A stretch of 14,047 bases of DNA from Bacteroidales bacterium UBA4621 (lineage in GTDB: Bacteria > Bacteroidota > Bacteroidia > Bacteroidales > Paludibacteraceae), in NCBI GenBank assembly GCA_002387325.1, contig DGIN01000006.1, positions 1-14,047 on the forward strand, in the 5' to 3' direction. The position numbers were made by a program, and so were the translations under genes. The notes beneath the pieces were generated by a model. That model was not told where the DNA came from. It searched no databases and saw only the letters and a list, made by a program, of their open reading frames with translations. Numbering within the stretch: the first letter of the stretch is position 1; each line of letters opens with the position of its first letter. This document shows, one piece after another, positions 1-6,353 of the stretch.

Positions 1-6
1 CAGTAT

Positions 7-79
7 TGTCATACGTTTTGTGGCAAACCGACCGGGGACGGGGGCGTCCGCGTCCCCTGCGATGTCATTTTGTGGCAAA
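7..79. repeat. Direct repeat flanking a G+C-rich hairpin
   Basis: TGTCAT followed by TTTTGTGGCAAA occurs at 7-27 and, in a version 4 bases shorter, at 63-79. Between the copies, GGGGACG (34-40) pairs with CGTCCCC (51-57); an alternative inner pairing is GGACG (36-40) with CGTCC (45-49). No T-run follows, so an ordinary intrinsic terminator is not evident. It could be a small dispersed repeat or a decayed insertion with duplicated flanks; the sequence alone does not decide. Confidence 0.55.
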
Positions 80-81
80 AA

Positions 82-143
82 TCCTAATAATTGCGTTTCT
101 GTAAATTCTAATTTCTAATAAATACGTTTCTGTAAATTCTAAT
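82..143. repeat. Two-copy 31-base tandem repeat
   Basis: Units at 82-112 and 113-143 match at 28 of 31 positions. The core CGTTTCTGTAAATTCTAAT is identical in both (94-112 and 125-143). The sequence just downstream (144-175) has similar composition but no clear third unit. It lies upstream of the promoter at 211-242, so a regulatory role is possible but not shown. Confidence 0.8.
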
Positions 144-210
144 AATACTTTTCTATAATGTGTAAATGTATTACTGTTTGCTGCGGTTGTGCAGAGGCAA
201 TGTGTTCGGA

Positions 211-242
211 TTTGGTACATTCGGATTTTTTGCGTATCTTTG
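211..242 (+). promoter_or_regulatory. Bacteroidota-type promoter for DAHP synthase gene
   Basis: TTTG (211-214), a 20-base spacer and TATCTTTG (235-242) match the -33/-7 consensus of the Bacteroidota primary sigma factor. Transcription would begin a few bases after 242, leaving a leader of about 70 bases before the ATG at 321. The same spacing recurs at the ribF and cstA promoters in this window, which strengthens the call. Confidence 0.75.
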
Positions 243-264
243 CAACCTAAAATGTTTTGAACGG

Positions 265-277
265 ACGGCAGTGCCGT
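265..277. promoter_or_regulatory. Short palindrome in the DAHP synthase leader
   Basis: ACGGCA (265-270) and TGCCGT (272-277) form a perfect inverted repeat around one central G, within the predicted untranslated leader. It could be an operator or a weak RNA hairpin. No regulator is encoded nearby, so the role is inferred from position only. Confidence 0.3.
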
Positions 278-320
278 ATTGTCACAAATTAACCATATCA
301 GCCGTTATGCCCGTTGCGTT

Positions 321-1325
321 ATGGCGTTATCTTTACTAATAGCAGGACCTTGTGCCGCCGAGAGCCGGACGCAAGTAGCAGAAACAGCCCGTGAGATTGC
401 TTCGCTTATGGGGAGCGATGTTGTTTATCGTGCCGGCGTATGGAAGCCCCGCACCAATCCTCATACTTTTCAGGGTGCAGGTGCGGAAGCCCTGTTGTGG
501 TTGCAGGCGGTGAAAGAGGAGACGGGTATGGCGGTTGCTACGGAAGCGGCGACTCCCGAACATATAGAGCAGGCGTTGTCAGCGGGTATAGACTATATCT
601 GGTTGGGTGCCCGGACGACGGCGAACCCTATTTTGGTTCAGCAATTGGCAGACGTAGTGTCTTGCCATCCGCAGCGGGAACGGTTGCGCGGTGTGCTGGT
701 GAAGAACCCAGTGAATGAAGATGTGCAGTTGTGGTTGGGTGATATAGCGCGTATAGCGCGTACGGGTGTTCCTGTGATGGCGATACACCGCGGTTGCGGT
801 CACCGTCCCTGCTGGGCAATGGCGCATACGTTCCGTGAGGCACGCCCCGATATACCGTTGCTGCTTGATCCGAGTCATTTAGGCGGTTCAGCGGAGAAGA
901 TTATGCCGTTGATGCGCTACGCACACGATTTGGCTTTTGACGGTGCGATGATAGAGACCCATATAGCCCCATGGAATGCTCTCTCTGATGCGGGTCAGCA
1001 GATCACGCCGCAGCAACTGAAGCGGGTAACGGCTGCTTATCCGTTGCCTTATGTTCCGGACGTGGAGACGGAGTTGCGTTGGCTTCGCGCGGAGATAGAC
1101 GAGACGGACGACCGCTTGTGGGACTGTATTGCCAGCCGGATGGAGGTCAGCCGTCGTATAGGCGATTGGAAAAAAGCGCACGGAATGCCTGCATTGCAGC
1201 AAGGGCGTTTTGATGAGATAGTACGCAAGCGTGTAGAATGGGCGGAGGCGCATCACCTGTCTGCCGAGATGGTGGAAAACATTTTCCGCGAGATACACCG
1301 CAGCAGTCTGAAATGTCAGGAATAG
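321..1325 (+). CDS. Bifunctional DAHP synthase / chorismate mutase
   Basis: This enzyme joins phosphoenolpyruvate and erythrose 4-phosphate into DAHP, the first step of the shikimate pathway. Its second domain converts chorismate to prephenate for phenylalanine and tyrosine. With the ATG at 321 it has 334 residues. The DAHP synthase barrel spans about 1-245: IAGPC (7-11), KPRTNP (42-47), LGARTTANP (95-103), VKNPVN (127-132) and LDPSHLGG (182-189). Likely metal ligands are C11, H186, E212 and D223. An AroQ-type helical mutase domain fills about 249-331. The hydrophobic N-terminus resembles a signal peptide but is the first barrel strand with the IAGPC motif, so the protein is cytoplasmic. An in-frame TTG at 279 would add 14 residues unlike the family; I prefer ATG, but this is not settled. 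The gene stands alone, with its own promoter, and ends 6 bases from convergent ribF. Confidence 0.93.
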   Translation: MALSLLIAGPCAAESRTQVAETAREIASLMGSDVVYRAGVWKPRTNPHTFQGAGAEALLWLQAVKEETGMAVATEAATPEHIEQALSAGIDYIWLGARTTANPILVQQLADVVSCHPQRERLRGVLVKNPVNEDVQLWLGDIARIARTGVPVMAIHRGCGHRPCWAMAHTFREARPDIPLLLDPSHLGGSAEKIMPLMRYAHDLAFDGAMIETHIAPWNALSDAGQQITPQQLKRVTAAYPLPYVPDVETELRWLRAEIDETDDRLWDCIASRMEVSRRIGDWKKAHGMPALQQGRFDEIVRKRVEWAEAHHLSAEMVENIFREIHRSSLKCQE

Positions 1326-1331
1326 TGTGTG

Positions 1332-2216
1332 TTACAAGCAGTCGGCAATATCTTGGTTTATTTGCAGTGCCAAAGCGTTTGTGTTCTCGAAACGGCGTTC
1401 GTTGCGCAATCGTGCGAGGAGACGCACTTGCACTTGCCGGTCATACAAATCGTTTTGATAGCCAATGATATGGACTTCGATAGTCCGTTCGCTGTTGCCC
1501 ACCGTTGGGTTGCAGCCTATATTCAACACCGCTTTGTACGTTTGGTTGAGGAGACAGGCTTCCGCCTTGTACACCCCTTCGCGCGGTACCAATTTGTGCG
1601 TATCTGGCAAAGATATATTGGCGGTAGGGAAGCCCAGTTGCCGTCCGATGCCGTTTCCGTGAACGACCGTTCCCGTGAGGGTATAGGGGTAGCCCAGCAA
1701 GTCGTTTGCGGCTGTAATATCTCCTTTTTGGAGCAATGTGCGTATTTCTGTGGAACTGACGTGCTGTGGCAATCCGTCGCCTGCGGAAGCCACTTGCGGC
1801 ATATATTGTGGCAGCACAATCACCTGTATTCCGTTTTTTTCGCCGACTTGGATATAGTCTTGGTGTGTGGGCAGACGGTCGCAGCCGAACCGGTGGTCGT
1901 ATCCCATCAGGATGGTGTGTACATCATAGGTATCGCGCAGAAAAATCATAAACTGCTCTGCTGTGAGCATACAGACATCGTTGAAATCAAGTACCAGTGT
2001 TTCCGCAAACGTATCAAGCAGCGCTTTTCGCTCCTGCAAAGTGGTCAGCAACTGAGGAACATAGCCGTCCTGCAACACTTCGCGTGGGTGTTGGCGGAAG
2101 GTAACGATCAAAGGCAGCAGATGCTGCTGTTTGGCAGTATTGAGCAGACAATCAAAAACATACCGGTGTCCGAGGTGGACACCGTCGAAAAAACCTATCG
2201 TGGCGATACGAGACAT
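1332..2216 (-). CDS. ribF: Bifunctional riboflavin kinase / FAD synthetase
   Basis: RibF phosphorylates riboflavin to FMN and then adenylates FMN to FAD in the cytoplasm. The 294-residue product shows the N-terminal nucleotidyltransferase domain (about 1-170), with GFFDGVHLGH at 8-17, GYDHRFG at 105-111 and SSTEIR at 154-159. The C-terminal flavokinase domain (about 175-294) has GRQLGFPTANI at 191-201 and NIG..PT at 232-238. It is slightly shorter than many homologues because it starts almost directly at the first strand and lacks the usual short N-terminal lead-in. The ATG at 2216 lies about 35 bases after a good promoter, which supports this start. It converges on the DAHP synthase gene with a 6-base gap, leaving no room for a separate terminator, and diverges from cstA. 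A flavodoxin-fold reductase elsewhere in the window would use its products. Confidence 0.96.
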   Translation of the reverse strand: MSRIATIGFFDGVHLGHRYVFDCLLNTAKQQHLLPLIVTFRQHPREVLQDGYVPQLLTTLQERKALLDTFAETLVLDFNDVCMLTAEQFMIFLRDTYDVHTILMGYDHRFGCDRLPTHQDYIQVGEKNGIQVIVLPQYMPQVASAGDGLPQHVSSTEIRTLLQKGDITAANDLLGYPYTLTGTVVHGNGIGRQLGFPTANISLPDTHKLVPREGVYKAEACLLNQTYKAVLNIGCNPTVGNSERTIEVHIIGYQNDLYDRQVQVRLLARLRNERRFENTNALALQINQDIADCL

Positions 2217-2249
2217 TTCAGACTAATAGTTGTACCTTGTATTTGTTTG

Positions 2250-2281
2250 CAAAGGTACTGCTTTTTTGCAAAATACACAAA
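2250..2281 (-). promoter_or_regulatory. Bacteroidota-type promoter for ribF
   Basis: Read on the - strand, TTTG (2281-2278), a 20-base spacer and TACCTTTG (2257-2250) fit the -33/-7 consensus. It lies about 33 bases upstream of the ribF ATG and back-to-back with the cstA promoter; only 18 bases separate the two -33 elements. Confidence 0.75.
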
Positions 2282-2299
2282 TACCATCCGCTGATTGCA

Positions 2300-2331
2300 T
2301 TTGCACAAGTCAGAAAAAAAGTGTATCTTTG
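2300..2331 (+). promoter_or_regulatory. Bacteroidota-type promoter for cstA
   Basis: TTTG (2300-2303), a 20-base spacer and TATCTTTG (2324-2331) match the phylum consensus. The predicted leader before the ATG at 2360 is only about 20-25 bases and has no Shine-Dalgarno sequence, as is usual in Bacteroidota. Confidence 0.78.
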
Positions 2332-2359
2332 CGGTTGTGTTTTTGAATACCATTGAGAA

Positions 2360-3865
2360 ATGATTACATTTATTCTTTGTCTGATAGCGTTGGTAGCCGG
2401 TTTTTTGGTTTACGGTACGCTTGTGGAGCGTGTGTTCGGTATTGACGAGAAGGCGGCAACTCCGGCACTTACCAAGACCGACGGTGTGGACTATGTTCCG
2501 ATGAAGCCGTGGCGGATATTTCTGGTGCAGTTTCTGAATATAGCGGGGTTGGGTCCTATTTTCGGTGCAATAATGGGTATCTTTTTCGGTCCTGCCGCGT
2601 TTTTGTGGATTGTTTTCGGTACTATTTTTGCGGGTGGTGTCCACGACTATCTGTCTGGTATGCTGTCGGTTCGCAAAGGCGGTGCGTCGCTTCCCGACAT
2701 CATAGGGGACGAGTTGGGCAGCGGTGTGAAACTCTTTATGCGTGTGCTGTCGCTTGTGCTGCTGATTTTGCTGACCACCACTTTTCTTTCCGGTCCTGCC
2801 ACTTTGCTGCAGGGTCTGTGCGGTTTGCCCACGATGTTTTTTCAGGCTCACGCCATCCCGATAGTGTGGGTGTTGATTATTTTTGTTTACTATGTGTTTG
2901 CCACGATTTTGCCTGTGGACAAGTTGATAGGTCGTTTTTATCCCATATTCGGCGGTGTGCTGCTGTTTATGGGTTTGGGTATAATGGTGGTGATGCTCGG
3001 TTGGCACGGCGGCGAGATGCCCGAGCTGAGCGATGGTTTGCAGAACCGGCAGACCAACGGTCTGCCTCTGTTTCCGATGATGTTTGTCAGTATCGCCTGC
3101 GGTGCCATTTCCGGTTTTCACGGTACGCAATCGCCGCTGATGGCGCGTTGTATCACCAATGAGCGTCAAGGGCGATGGATTTTTTACGGTGCAATGGTGG
3201 CAGAGGGTATTCTGGCTTTGATTTGGGCTGCTGCTGCTGGGACTTTCTTTGCCGATCCAGAGAAAGGGTTGTACGGAATAGACGGTTTGCAGGCTTTTGC
3301 GGCGCAGCATCCCGGTGAGAACGTAGCCGCCTTGGTGGTTGACAGGGTATCGCGTTCCTGGTTGGGTGCGGTAGGCGGTGTGCTGGCGATAGTGGGTGTG
3401 ATAGCCGCCCCGATCACATCGGGCGATACGGCTTTGCGCTCCGCGCGTCTGATTGTAGCCGATTTTCTGCATCTTGATCAGCGTCTTACCGGCAAGCGGT
3501 TGGCAATAGCCATTCCTCTGTTTCTCTGCGTGTTCGGTATGGTATTTGTGGATTTTGACATTGTGTGGCGGTACTTTGCGTGGACCAACCAGACTCTTGC
3601 CGTCTTTACCCTGTGGGCTGGGACAGTGTATCTCTACAAGGCGCATCACACCCGTTACGGTTACGTAATGTCGCTTGTTCCCGCACTTTTTATGACGATG
3701 GTGTCTTCGAGTTATATTCTCATAGCCCCCGAGGGCTTTCACTTGCCCGCAGAGTGGCGATGGGCTGGATACTGTGCCGCAGGAGTGATTACTCTCGCTT
3801 GCCTTGTCGGCTTTATCTGTTGGGGACTCCACCACGCCCCCTCTGAAAGGGGGAACTGCCGTTAA
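2360..3865 (+). CDS. cstA: CstA-family peptide/pyruvate transporter
   Basis: This is an inner-membrane carrier of the carbon starvation CstA family, whose members import peptides and, in some bacteria, pyruvate. The 501-residue protein is a run of many hydrophobic segments from residue 2 to about 487. Family signatures include LNIAGLGPIFGAI (59-71), a GPAAFLWIVFGTIFAGG stretch ending in HDYLSG, FHGTQSPLMAR near the middle and APITSGDTALRSAR in the second half. It is the shorter form common in Bacteroidota, well below the roughly 700 residues of the Escherichia coli protein. The last eight or so residues (PSERGNCR) are encoded by a G/C palindrome and look like a late addition rather than family sequence. 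It has its own promoter. engB follows after 30 bases, so the two may be cotranscribed. Substrate choice cannot be read from sequence. Confidence 0.93.
   Translation: MITFILCLIALVAGFLVYGTLVERVFGIDEKAATPALTKTDGVDYVPMKPWRIFLVQFLNIAGLGPIFGAIMGIFFGPAAFLWIVFGTIFAGGVHDYLSGMLSVRKGGASLPDIIGDELGSGVKLFMRVLSLVLLILLTTTFLSGPATLLQGLCGLPTMFFQAHAIPIVWVLIIFVYYVFATILPVDKLIGRFYPIFGGVLLFMGLGIMVVMLGWHGGEMPELSDGLQNRQTNGLPLFPMMFVSIACGAISGFHGTQSPLMARCITNERQGRWIFYGAMVAEGILALIWAAAAGTFFADPEKGLYGIDGLQAFAAQHPGENVAALVVDRVSRSWLGAVGGVLAIVGVIAAPITSGDTALRSARLIVADFLHLDQRLTGKRLAIAIPLFLCVFGMVFVDFDIVWRYFAWTNQTLAVFTLWAGTVYLYKAHHTRYGYVMSLVPALFMTMVSSSYILIAPEGFHLPAEWRWAGYCAAGVITLACLVGFICWGLHHAPSERGNCR
3837..3853. repeat. Palindrome forming the 3' end of cstA
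   Basis: CCCCCT (3837-3842) pairs with AGGGGG (3848-3853) around the loop CTGAA. The palindrome lies inside the reading frame and encodes part of the C-terminal tail, with the stop codon only 9 bases further on. Layout and composition recall the palindrome in ligA at 10936-10956. I infer, but cannot confirm here, that both derive from a dispersed repeat. No T-run follows, so a terminator role is doubtful. Confidence 0.6.
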
Positions 3866-3895
3866 TACATCATTAACTTTCTACTCCCATACATT

Positions 3896-4498
3896 ATGAT
3901 TCATACCGCCAAGTTTGTTATTTCCAGTCCCGATGTAGCCGATTGCCCAACGAGCAACCTGCCGGAATATGCTTTTATCGGGCGTTCCAACGTGGGGAAA
4001 TCCAGTCTGATAAACATGCTGACCCATAATCCGAAATTGGCAAAGACCAGTCAGAAACCGGGTAAGACCTTGCTTATCAACCATTTTATCATAGATGACA
4101 GTTGGCATCTGGTCGATTTGCCGGGTTACGGTTACGCTCAGGCAGGTCAGCAGCAGCGTGTCCGGCTCAAGCAGATGATAGAACGCTATTGTCTGCTGCG
4201 TGGTCCGCTGTGCAGTTTGTTCGTGTTGGTGGATTGCCGCCACGAGCCGCAAAAGATAGATATGGAGTTTATGGAGTGGCTCGGTGAGAACGAAGTGCCT
4301 TTTGCCATTGTCTTTACCAAGGGGGACAAACTCGGCAAAGTGCGCCTGCGGGAGAACGTGGAAACCTACAAAACCAAGATGCTTGAGACGTGGGTGGAAC
4401 TGCCTCCGATGTTCGTTACGAGTGCAGAAAGCGGATTGGGCGAAGAGGAAATAGTAAACTATATAGAGCAGATTAATCGGGAGATAGCAGAAGGGTAG
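3896..4498 (+). CDS. engB: Ribosome-assembly GTPase EngB (YsxC/YihA)
   Basis: EngB is a small TRAFAC-class GTPase needed for maturation of the large ribosomal subunit and is usually essential. At 200 residues it has the normal length. The GTP-binding motifs are all present: G1 GRSNVGKSS (29-37), the G2 threonine in PGKT (55-58), G3 DLPGYG (74-79), G4 TKGDK (141-145) and G5 TSAES (175-179). The SNVGKSS and DLPGYGYA wording is diagnostic for this family. It starts 30 bases after cstA and ends 6 bases before the lipoprotein gene, so a three-gene transcript is likely. I see no promoter in the 30-base gap. Confidence 0.97.
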   Translation: MIHTAKFVISSPDVADCPTSNLPEYAFIGRSNVGKSSLINMLTHNPKLAKTSQKPGKTLLINHFIIDDSWHLVDLPGYGYAQAGQQQRVRLKQMIERYCLLRGPLCSLFVLVDCRHEPQKIDMEFMEWLGENEVPFAIVFTKGDKLGKVRLRENVETYKTKMLETWVELPPMFVTSAESGLGEEEIVNYIEQINREIAEG

Positions 4499-4504
4499 GG
4501 GCTT

Positions 4505-5599
4505 ATGCACAGATTACATATTATCCGATGGCTTTGCAGTCTGCTTGTCTGTTTTCTCTGTACGGCATGCGGGGAGAAAGAGATAGCGCATAATGACGAA
4601 CACCCGCTTTATTTCCGCATAGCGGACACATCGGGTATGCACGTAGTCGAAGTGTACAGTCCGTGGCAGAAAGGCAAACTGCTGGAGCGGTATTATATAG
4701 TGGAAGATTCAGTGACACAGGTGCCTGCCGACGGTGTGCGGCTGCAAGTGCCTTTGCAACGTATAGCCACCACCTCCGCCACCCATATCGGCTTTGTTAC
4801 CGCGCTCGGGGCGGAAGACAAAGTGGTGGCTATGGCAACCCCGGCACTGGTATATAACCGTCCCAAGCAGCCCGTTGCCGATTTGGGAAACGATATGGAT
4901 ATCAACGTGGAAAGGCTGTTGCTGTCCCGACCGGATGCGGTGTTTGTCAGTGCTTACGGGGATAATATGCAGTATGTGGAGCGTATCCGGCAAGCCGGTA
5001 TTCCCGTTATATATATGGTAGAATGGCGGGAGGAGAACCCTCTGGCACGTATGGAATGGATACGTATGACGGGAATACTGACGGGCAAGGCGGGAGAAGC
5101 CGACTCTGTGGTGCAGACCGTACGCAAAGCATACCATAAGGAACAGGCTGTCAGTCAAGCGATAGCCGAGCGGCGGACAATAATGTCCGGGGCTTCTTTC
5201 CGCGGGACATGGTATGTGCCGAGCGGCAGTACATATATGGGTAGATTACTCCGTGATGCGGGGGCGGACTATGCCTATTCGGACAGGCAAAGCGACGGCT
5301 CTATACCGCTCAGTACGGAACAGGCTCTGCAAGTGTTCGGCGATGCGGATGTCTGGGTAGGGTGCAATGCAATGACATTGGCAGATATGCGGCAGACTGA
5401 TGAGAAGCAGACATGGTTCAAGGCATACAAGGAAAGGCGGGTCTATAATTTTTACCGCCGAGAGACGGATACGGGGGGGAATGATTTCTGGGAAACGGGT
5501 GTTGTCCACCCGGAATATATTCTTCGCGACATCCGCTATGCCCTCTATCCGGAGACAATGCCGGACTACGAGCCGATGTTCCTGCAACCGTTGAAATAA
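4505..5599 (+). CDS. ABC-type substrate-binding lipoprotein (BtuF/FepB-like)
   Basis: The 364-residue product is a probable lipoprotein: a positively charged start, a hydrophobic stretch (about 9-21) and a cysteine at 22 in LCTAC, followed by a polar linker. From about residue 85 it resembles the periplasmic binding proteins that deliver siderophores, haem or cobalamin to FecCD-type importers. It has an opening RIATTSATHIGFVTALGA, a DINVERLLLSRPDAVF segment, and a second lobe with GTWYVPSGSTYMGRLLRDAG and a late HPEYILRDI helix. No permease or ATPase gene is in the window: the next genes are on the opposite strand and unrelated. It is therefore an orphan binding protein or works with an importer encoded elsewhere. 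The ligand is unknown; iron-chelate or B12 are the leading guesses from the family. It lies 6 bases after engB. Confidence 0.87.
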   Translation: MHRLHIIRWLCSLLVCFLCTACGEKEIAHNDEHPLYFRIADTSGMHVVEVYSPWQKGKLLERYYIVEDSVTQVPADGVRLQVPLQRIATTSATHIGFVTALGAEDKVVAMATPALVYNRPKQPVADLGNDMDINVERLLLSRPDAVFVSAYGDNMQYVERIRQAGIPVIYMVEWREENPLARMEWIRMTGILTGKAGEADSVVQTVRKAYHKEQAVSQAIAERRTIMSGASFRGTWYVPSGSTYMGRLLRDAGADYAYSDRQSDGSIPLSTEQALQVFGDADVWVGCNAMTLADMRQTDEKQTWFKAYKERRVYNFYRRETDTGGNDFWETGVVHPEYILRDIRYALYPETMPDYEPMFLQPLK

Positions 5600-5637
5600 A
5601 AAAGAGACTGCCTGAATAACAGTTGTCGGACAGCCTC
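5598..5637 (-). terminator. Intrinsic terminator for the - strand operon
   Basis: On the - strand, GAGGCTGTCCGAC (5637-5625) pairs with TCAGGCAGTCTC (5615-5604), with a few mismatches, around a short loop. It is followed directly by TTTTTT (5603-5598). It lies about 65 bases beyond the stop of the flavodoxin-like gene. In the + direction the hairpin is followed only by GTGGTTTT, so it may also stop + strand transcription weakly. Confidence 0.75.
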
Positions 5638-5702
5638 GTGGTTTTGAGAGATTTGACGGTCAAATGTCAACGTCCGGCGGCGGAGATTTTGCAGCGGGGA
5701 AA

Positions 5703-6314
5703 CTATCGTATGAAACTTGTCCGTTGGCGCGGTTCGGGTTGCGGACGGTCTTCGGGACGCATACCACGGAGCATCCATGCCATATTGCGGGCAAGTGTAC
5801 GCATTGTCTGCAAGCCCTCAAGGTCTTGTGCGGCTTCCCCCTTGGCGGCTCCGTGTACGCTGTTCCAGTACTGCGAAGGGACAACTGGCATATTGTTGAT
5901 AGTGAAATACTTGTTCAGCCGGTCGAATGTGGCACTTGCTCCTCCCCTGCGGCATACTGCTACGGCCGCTGCGGGTTTGTATGCCAAGAGTGAGCCGCAC
6001 GAATAGAACAGCCTGTCCAACAGGGCGCAGAGCGAACCATTGGGTCCTGCATAATACACGGGGGAACCGACAACCAGCCCGTCAATGCCTGCTTCCAATA
6101 TCTCACGCAGGTGGTCATATACCTCATCACTGAAAGCGCAACGCCCTTTGTCAGCGCATGCACCGCAGGCGATACACCCGCGCATAGGGTATGTGCCAAT
6201 CTGCACCGTTACGGTTTCTATTCCCTCTTTTTGCAGGATTTTCTCAACTTCAGCCAACGCAATACTTGTGTTTCCGTGCAACCGCGGACTGCCGTTTATC
6301 AATAATACTTTCAT
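5703..6314 (-). CDS. Flavodoxin-fold NAD(P)H:FMN reductase, iron-sulfur type
   Basis: This is a 203-residue cytoplasmic flavoprotein of the NADPH-dependent FMN reductase / iron-sulfur flavoprotein group. The FMN phosphate loop is visible as NGSPRLHGNTS (7-17), and GSPVYY (83-88) is the second flavin-contacting stretch. Between them lies a cysteine cluster C47-x2-C50-x2-C53-x5-C59, the pattern that binds a [4Fe-4S] cluster in iron-sulfur flavoproteins. The protein may therefore pass electrons between an Fe-S centre and FMN; the acceptor is unknown. The C-terminus is arginine- and proline-rich. The gene lies 39 bases downstream of ldhA in the same direction, and I see no promoter in the gap, so cotranscription is likely. 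Both would act in NAD(P)H and electron disposal, which is inference from context. Confidence 0.88.
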   Translation of the reverse strand: MKVLLINGSPRLHGNTSIALAEVEKILQKEGIETVTVQIGTYPMRGCIACGACADKGRCAFSDEVYDHLREILEAGIDGLVVGSPVYYAGPNGSLCALLDRLFYSCGSLLAYKPAAAVAVCRRGGASATFDRLNKYFTINNMPVVPSQYWNSVHGAAKGEAAQDLEGLQTMRTLARNMAWMLRGMRPEDRPQPEPRQRTSFIR

Positions 6315-6353
6315 CTTTTCACTGTTTTCAATATTTCACCAAACAATAAACTC

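Larger units (their letters stand above)
1..320. other. Gene-free leader region with short repeats
   Basis: I see no credible gene on either strand here. The left part (1-80) holds two copies of a TGTCAT...TTTTGTGGCAAA motif around a G+C-rich hairpin. The middle (82-143) is A+T-rich and carries a 31-base tandem duplication. The right part holds a Bacteroidota-type promoter (211-242) and the untranslated leader of the DAHP synthase gene. The upstream neighbour lies outside the window, so part of this stretch could be the 3' flank of that gene. Confidence 0.7.

Noticed and set aside
34..57. Intrinsic terminator for an upstream gene
   Set aside because: The hairpin is strong but no T-run follows on either strand, and the upstream gene is not in the window.
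94..143. Possible CRISPR array from the tandem copies
   Set aside because: There are only two adjacent units with no spacer of distinct sequence between them and no cas genes nearby. It is a simple tandem duplication.
1329..2294. A 321-residue open frame on the + strand opposite ribF
   Set aside because: It is fully antisense to ribF, whose catalytic motifs are intact. The translation shows no recognisable family.
2195..3835. A 546-residue open frame on the - strand opposite cstA
   Set aside because: It is antisense to a clearly conserved transporter and its translation is a run of His, Thr, Gln, Lys and Arg without domain character. It is a shadow of the codon pattern in cstA.
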